From Methanosphaera sp. BMS (GTDB lineage Archaea > Methanobacteriota > Methanobacteria > Methanobacteriales > Methanobacteriaceae), in NCBI RefSeq assembly GCF_003268005.1, contig NZ_CP014213.1, positions 1,984,001 through 2,048,000 of the forward strand: 64,000 bases of DNA. Direction: 5' to 3'. Positions 59,409 to 64,000 of the stretch are shown here, piece after piece. The notes beneath the pieces are model-generated. The model worked only from the letters and a program-made list of their open reading frames with translations, ran no database searches and was not told the origin of the DNA. How positions within the stretch are numbered: position 1 is the first letter of the stretch; the number at the start of each line of letters is the position of its first letter. Both the position numbers and the translations under genes were made by a program.

Positions 59409-61091
59409 ATGTATTCAAAATTAAAATTAGAAATAATAGAGTGTATAGAAGAAGCTTTAGTAAAGATGAAGATTAAATTGGATGATGAATTAGTATTGGA
59501 ACAGCCACCATCACCTGATATGGGTGATATATCAAGTAACGTGGCATTCTTATTGGCACGTAAACTTAAGAAGTCACCGGTTGAAATAGCTGCAGAAATA
59601 AAGGATAATATACAATTGCCGTTATATTTCAAGAAAGTTGAATGTCAGGGTCCATACTTGAATTTCTTTATTGACTACACGTTATTTACCACTAAAATTC
59701 TTAATTACATAGATAAGGGTTATGGTGAATTACCTGAAAAGGATGAGACGATACTGCTTGAACATACCTCGGCGAATCCTAACGGTCCGTTACATGTAGG
59801 ACACCTGAGAAATGCCATTCTTGGTGATTCATTAAAAAGGGTGCTTCAGCATGCCGGTTATAAGGTTGAATCACAGTACTACGTTAATGATATGGGTAGA
59901 CAGATTGCCATTATAGTATGGGGTATGGATAAGTTCCATTTCAAATTGGATGAGGATAAGAAAATAGATCATGCCATAGGTGAAGTATACTATAAAAGCA
60001 ATAAAAAGCTGGAGGAAAACCCTGATTATAACAGTCAAATCGATAATATACTAAGAAAATATGAGGAAGGTACTGATCAAAAGTTGATTGACTCCTTTGA
60101 ATCTGTCGTTGAACATTGTCTTGATGGTATTAAACAGACATTAAAAGAGTTAAACATTAAAATGTCATTATATAAATGGGAAAGTACATTCCTAAGAAAC
60201 GGTTCTGTGGACGATGTGCTTGAAAAGCTACAGCCATTTACCATCAAAAAGGACGTATTGTACCTGCCCCTTGAAAATTATGGCATAGACAAGGAGTTGA
60301 TTCTAAGACGTTCAAACGGTACAAGCTTATATGCTACAAGGGACTTGGCATATCATCAATATAAAACAAAAAACAGCGACATTACTCTTGACATATTAGG
60401 TGCTGACCATAAGCTGGCTGCCAGTCAATTAAGTCAAGCATTAATATTAAGCGGTAACCGGGCACCTGAAGTGGTATTCTATGAATTCATAGATTTACCT
60501 GAAGGTTCAATGTCCACAAGGCGCGGAGTATTCATATCGGTTGATGAATTTATAGAAGAATCAATCAATCATGCCAAGGATGAATTAATCAGTCGTGATT
60601 TGGGCTTAACCGATAAACAGATTGATGAGGTATCAGAAAAAATTGGTGTTGGTTCAATAAGATTCTATATCAATCAGATATCACCTGAAAAAAGCATCAC
60701 ATTCAAGTGGGAAGAGGCATTGAGCTTTGAAAGGGGTTGTGCATCCATTCAATATGCCCATGCAAGAGCATGTAAATTACTCAATAAATCTGATTATGAT
60801 GAGTATGAGGATGTAAGATGTGATTATAAATTGGAGGCTGAGGAACAGGAATTGGTACGTGAATTGGCAAGATTCACGGAAGTTATCAGACAATCGGCTA
60901 AGGAATACAGGGTACATCATTTAACCGAATATACCTTATCATTATCCAAGGCATTTAATAAGTTCTACAAATCACAGCAGGTTATTGGTTCAGATCATGA
61001 AAAGGTTAGGTTAAAACTTGTCGACGCTAGTAGAATAACACTCAAAAACTCCTTGAAATTACTTGGAATTAAAGCTCCTGAATACATGTAG
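59409..61091 (+). CDS. argS: Arginyl-tRNA synthetase
   Basis: 560 aa class Ia synthetase. N-terminal Add1 domain for the tRNA D-loop (about residues 1-100), catalytic HIGH motif as HVGH in ANPNGPLHVGHLRNAILGD, the YVNDMGRQ block, a degenerate KMSK loop GSMSTRRGVFI, and the C-terminal anticodon-binding helical domain (from about residue 440). Begins 17 bp after the signal peptidase with GGAGG, so the two probably share a message. Confidence 0.97.
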   Translation: MYSKLKLEIIECIEEALVKMKIKLDDELVLEQPPSPDMGDISSNVAFLLARKLKKSPVEIAAEIKDNIQLPLYFKKVECQGPYLNFFIDYTLFTTKILNYIDKGYGELPEKDETILLEHTSANPNGPLHVGHLRNAILGDSLKRVLQHAGYKVESQYYVNDMGRQIAIIVWGMDKFHFKLDEDKKIDHAIGEVYYKSNKKLEENPDYNSQIDNILRKYEEGTDQKLIDSFESVVEHCLDGIKQTLKELNIKMSLYKWESTFLRNGSVDDVLEKLQPFTIKKDVLYLPLENYGIDKELILRRSNGTSLYATRDLAYHQYKTKNSDITLDILGADHKLAASQLSQALILSGNRAPEVVFYEFIDLPEGSMSTRRGVFISVDEFIEESINHAKDELISRDLGLTDKQIDEVSEKIGVGSIRFYINQISPEKSITFKWEEALSFERGCASIQYAHARACKLLNKSDYDEYEDVRCDYKLEAEEQELVRELARFTEVIRQSAKEYRVHHLTEYTLSLSKAFNKFYKSQQVIGSDHEKVRLKLVDASRITLKNSLKLLGIKAPEYM

Positions 61092-61424
61092 TGATATTAT
61101 AATCATTTACATCATCCTTTTTTTATTTTTTGTCATTTTTTTTATTTTTTATTTTTTTCTCGGAATCATTTTATTTTTCATTATACGTCGGAAGTATACT
61201 TCCGTTATATATAAAACAATATATATTATTTTCACATTTTTATTTAACTTTTTTTAGAATTTTTTAATTTCCACTATATGATTTCACACACTTTTAAAAA
61301 TAATATTGTATATTTTTAATCATTATTATTAAAAATTATTCAATAACTATTTATATTAAATTAAACAAAAACACAAAATAACTTATAAAATTGTATAATA
61401 AATGAACAATATGGAGTTAATATC
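61092..61424. other. 333-bp intergenic region
   Basis: Starts with long T-runs after argS (61118-61158), a probable terminator. A 16-bp perfect palindrome cggaagtatacttccg lies at 61189-61204, roughly 220 bp before the next start, and could bind a dimeric regulator. The rest is AT-rich, with the promoter of the next gene. Confidence 0.55.
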
Positions 61425-64000
61425 ATGGTAGCATTTGAAAGAACAAAATGTGGTATTGAACAACTGGACGAAACCTTGGATAACATACGATTAGGAGACA
61501 ATGTAGTTTGGCAGGTATCCAACCTAAAGGAGTTTTCATACTTTGTAAATCCATTTATCAAACAAGCATTAAATGATAAAAGAAATCTCATATACATCCA
61601 CTTCGGAAAACATGAACCTATTATACCAATGACAGAGGATGATATAAATAAACTAAAACAGGAAAAAATCAATTCAACCACTGAATTTACAATGATAAAA
61701 CGAAACGGGATAAAAATTTACGATGTAGACCCGAAACAATTCGAATCATTCACCTTGGAAGTACACAACATCATCAAAAAAGAGGGATGGGATGCATTCT
61801 ACGTATTTGACTGCTTATCGGACTTGCAGGAAATATGGTCAACAGACTTGATGATGGGAAACTTCTTCAGAGTAACATGTCCATACCTATTTTCACTCGA
61901 TACAATAGCATACTTTCCAGTAATACGAGGAAAACACTCATTTGAAGCAATAGCAAAAATACGAGAAACAACACAGTTATTCTTAGACATATATTCAAAT
62001 AATAATGATGTATATATCCATCCAATAAAGGTATGGAACAGATACTCAAAGGAAATGTTTTTGGGACACAAATATGATCTTAGAACAAAAGAGGTAACAG
62101 CACTAACCGATGGAATGGAAGTAAGTAAATTTTACAAGGTAATCAACTCATCCAACATGAATGAACAAAATACGGATAGTTGGGAAAGATTTTTTACAAA
62201 AACAGAACTTCTGCATGAGAGTGGAGTAGACATATCTGACAAATGTGACATGATGTGTAGCATGATGATGGCCAAAGACAAAAAGATGTCGGACAAAATC
62301 AAGGAATACTTTGACTATGAGGACTACATGGCCATATACAATAGACTCGTCGGAAGTGGGATGATAGGTGGAAAGGCATGTGGAATGCTACTTGCCAGAA
62401 AGATAATAGAAAAACAGAAACCGGAAATATTTGCTAACTTTGAACCTGACGATTCATTCTACATCGGCTCAGACTTGTTCTACACATACATAGTATCCAA
62501 TGATTTGTGGAATATACGCGTAAAACAAAGAAGTAAGGAAGGATACTATGAAGCAGGTAAAAAATTGGAAGAAGGACTTAAAAACGGAACATTTTCAGAT
62601 GATATAAAGGATAAGTTCATAAGAATACTTGATTATTATGGACAAAGTCCTATAATAGTCAGATCAAGCAGTTTTCTTGAAGATGGATTTGGAAATGCAT
62701 TCGCTGGAAAATATGAGTCAGTGTTTTGTGTAAACCAGGGAACACTGGAGGAAAGATTAGCGGCATTTGAAGATGCTGTAAAAACAGTATATGCCAGTAC
62801 AATGAACATATCCGCACTTGAATATAGAATATTAAACGATTTGGATGATAAGGATGAACAGATGGCATTGCTTGTTCAAAGAGTATCCGGATCATATTAT
62901 GGCGATTATTTCTTCCCAACAATAGCGGGTGTAGGATTTTCATATAGCCCATACTCTCCAACGCCCGGAACAAATCAAAATGATGGAATGCTTAGATTGG
63001 TAATGGGATTGGGAACAAAAGCGGTTGACAGAACACAAAAGGATTATCCGAGAATAATAAACCTGAATAAGCCGCATGCAATAGACCGCCCCGATATTGC
63101 CGAAAGACACAGGTACTCACAACATTACTTGGACGTGCTTGACATAAAAGACATTTCAATACATGAAATTGCAGTTGATGAGGGATTAGAGGTACTGCCA
63201 AGATATGGAAAAAACACGGTTATAGAACATGACTGGGATGCTGAAAGTAGACTAAAGGAAAGAGGCCAGTACAGGGATGTTGTATTTGTAAACTGTAACG
63301 GAATAGTAAACAATGACGAATTTATCAAAACGATGAAGATAATACTCAAAACACTGGAAACGGCCTATGACTATCCTGTTGACATTGAATACACGGTAAA
63401 TATAGGTCAGGATAAGTCATTTGTAATAAATCTGTTGCAGTGCAGACCACTACAGATTTCTACCACGAATGAAACTATTGAAATTCCATCTGATAGGGGA
63501 AAAACGTTCTTCCATATAGAATCAGCATCCATGGGTCGATCCAGGATGGAAAACATAGAGACACTGGTATATGTCAATCCACATGACTACTACCAGTACC
63601 CATATGCTAAAAAAAGTTCAATAGCAAGAATAATCGGTCAAATCAATGAATACTGTAAAGAAGGTAATAAAAAATCAATGTTGATAGTACCCGGACGAAT
63701 AGGTACATCATCACCTGAGCTGGGAATACCGGTGGCATTTGCAGAGATAAGTCAGTTTTCTGCAATATTGGAGGAATCATATAGTCAGGTAGGATATGTG
63801 CCTGAATTATCCTTTGGAAGTCACATGTTCCAGGATTTAGTCGAGGCAGATATCTATTATGGAGCATTATTCGAGGATGAAAAAACTTTATCCTATAATA
63901 AGAATCTTCTCGATGATTTTGCAAATAAATTACCTGAAATCAACACAGAATTGGACGATGAAATCTATGACATGATTAAGGTAATTGAATTTGATGACGA
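61425..64000 (+). CDS. PEP-synthase/pyruvate phosphate dikinase-like protein (partial), with KaiC-like N-terminus
   Basis: Open to the window end for about 858 residues, with no stop. The first 250 residues resemble a KaiC/RecA-type domain (CGIEQLDETLDNIRLGDNVV) but lack a Walker A loop: where GXXXXGKT is expected the sequence reads VSNLKEFSYFVNPF. From about residue 312 the ATP-grasp nucleotide domain of PEP synthase appears: GMIGGKACGML, then IIVRSSSFLEDGFGNAFAGK (about 409-428) and LLVQRVSGSYYGDYFFPTIA. The phosphohistidine and PEP domains are not seen and may be absent or outside. Could be a non-classical kinase or transferase; reaction uncertain. Confidence 0.8.
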   Translation, partial: MVAFERTKCGIEQLDETLDNIRLGDNVVWQVSNLKEFSYFVNPFIKQALNDKRNLIYIHFGKHEPIIPMTEDDINKLKQEKINSTTEFTMIKRNGIKIYDVDPKQFESFTLEVHNIIKKEGWDAFYVFDCLSDLQEIWSTDLMMGNFFRVTCPYLFSLDTIAYFPVIRGKHSFEAIAKIRETTQLFLDIYSNNNDVYIHPIKVWNRYSKEMFLGHKYDLRTKEVTALTDGMEVSKFYKVINSSNMNEQNTDSWERFFTKTELLHESGVDISDKCDMMCSMMMAKDKKMSDKIKEYFDYEDYMAIYNRLVGSGMIGGKACGMLLARKIIEKQKPEIFANFEPDDSFYIGSDLFYTYIVSNDLWNIRVKQRSKEGYYEAGKKLEEGLKNGTFSDDIKDKFIRILDYYGQSPIIVRSSSFLEDGFGNAFAGKYESVFCVNQGTLEERLAAFEDAVKTVYASTMNISALEYRILNDLDDKDEQMALLVQRVSGSYYGDYFFPTIAGVGFSYSPYSPTPGTNQNDGMLRLVMGLGTKAVDRTQKDYPRIINLNKPHAIDRPDIAERHRYSQHYLDVLDIKDISIHEIAVDEGLEVLPRYGKNTVIEHDWDAESRLKERGQYRDVVFVNCNGIVNNDEFIKTMKIILKTLETAYDYPVDIEYTVNIGQDKSFVINLLQCRPLQISTTNETIEIPSDRGKTFFHIESASMGRSRMENIETLVYVNPHDYYQYPYAKKSSIARIIGQINEYCKEGNKKSMLIVPGRIGTSSPELGIPVAFAEISQFSAILEESYSQVGYVPELSFGSHMFQDLVEADIYYGALFEDEKTLSYNKNLLDDFANKLPEINTELDDEIYDMIKVIEFDD

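Overview
The window looks like chromosomal DNA of a very AT-rich methanogenic archaeon of the order Methanobacteriales, most like Methanosphaera. Signs for this include a methanogenesis marker 12 protein, a Kae1-Bud32 fusion, Hef, the DNA polymerase D small subunit, an Orc1/Cdc6 gene beside mini-ORB repeats of the Methanothermobacter type, archaeal signal peptidase, archaeal CobT, large adhesin-like surface proteins and two tRNAs without an encoded CCA. The genus is an inference; no database was searched.

Layout. 1-3419 (minus): nickel/peptide-type ABC importer (binding protein and two permeases, the second cut by the window edge). 3573-7244: an IS4-type element with 18-bp ends and a 10-bp target duplication, carrying a second, unrelated element (5388-7195) inside it. 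7446-11989: two tandem ilvB-ilvN pairs. 12091-14867: three paralogous membrane proteins that resemble potassium-channel pores with altered selectivity filters, with the wreck of a third ilvN between the first two. 15385-16377: ilvC. 16553-22186 (minus): two adhesin-like proteins. 22765-28480: marker 12, surE, an Mrr-nuclease/membrane fusion, tRNA-Val, ilvE and uppP. 28741-28970: a 96-bp tandem repeat. 29464-30961: two methyltransferases. 31345-42525: housekeeping genes (Kae1-Bud32, CobT, RdgB, S15, RecJ-like, AcnX, Hef, TrmI, PyrB). 42649-44641: cdc6 and a replication origin with six evenly spaced same-strand ORBs and one opposed ORB. 44642-55177: cobamide genes (cbiB, cbiG, cobJ fusion), DP1, an aldolase, a ferredoxin-like protein and lysA-dapF. 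55661-57064: a decayed insertion sequence. 57199-64000: ilvD, signal peptidase, argS and a large PEP-synthase-like protein running off the end.

How the genes work together. ilvB/N, ilvC, ilvD and ilvE together give the full acetohydroxyacid route to valine and isoleucine, dispersed over 50 kb. The two large AHAS subunits differ at the key specificity tryptophan (Leu in copy 1, Trp in copy 2), which suggests division of labour. cbiB, cbiG, cobJ and cobT belong to the cobamide pathway needed for methyl transfer in methanogenesis; a nickel-type importer would fit the F430 and hydrogenase demand. The origin region, Cdc6, DP1, Hef and the RecJ-like protein make this a replication and repair neighbourhood.

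The most promising little-described items are the triple channel-like cluster, the AHAS duplication with its fossil, the regular 52-bp ORB array, the CobJ-cysteine-rich fusion and the long-spaced inverted repeats on both sides of the nested insertion.
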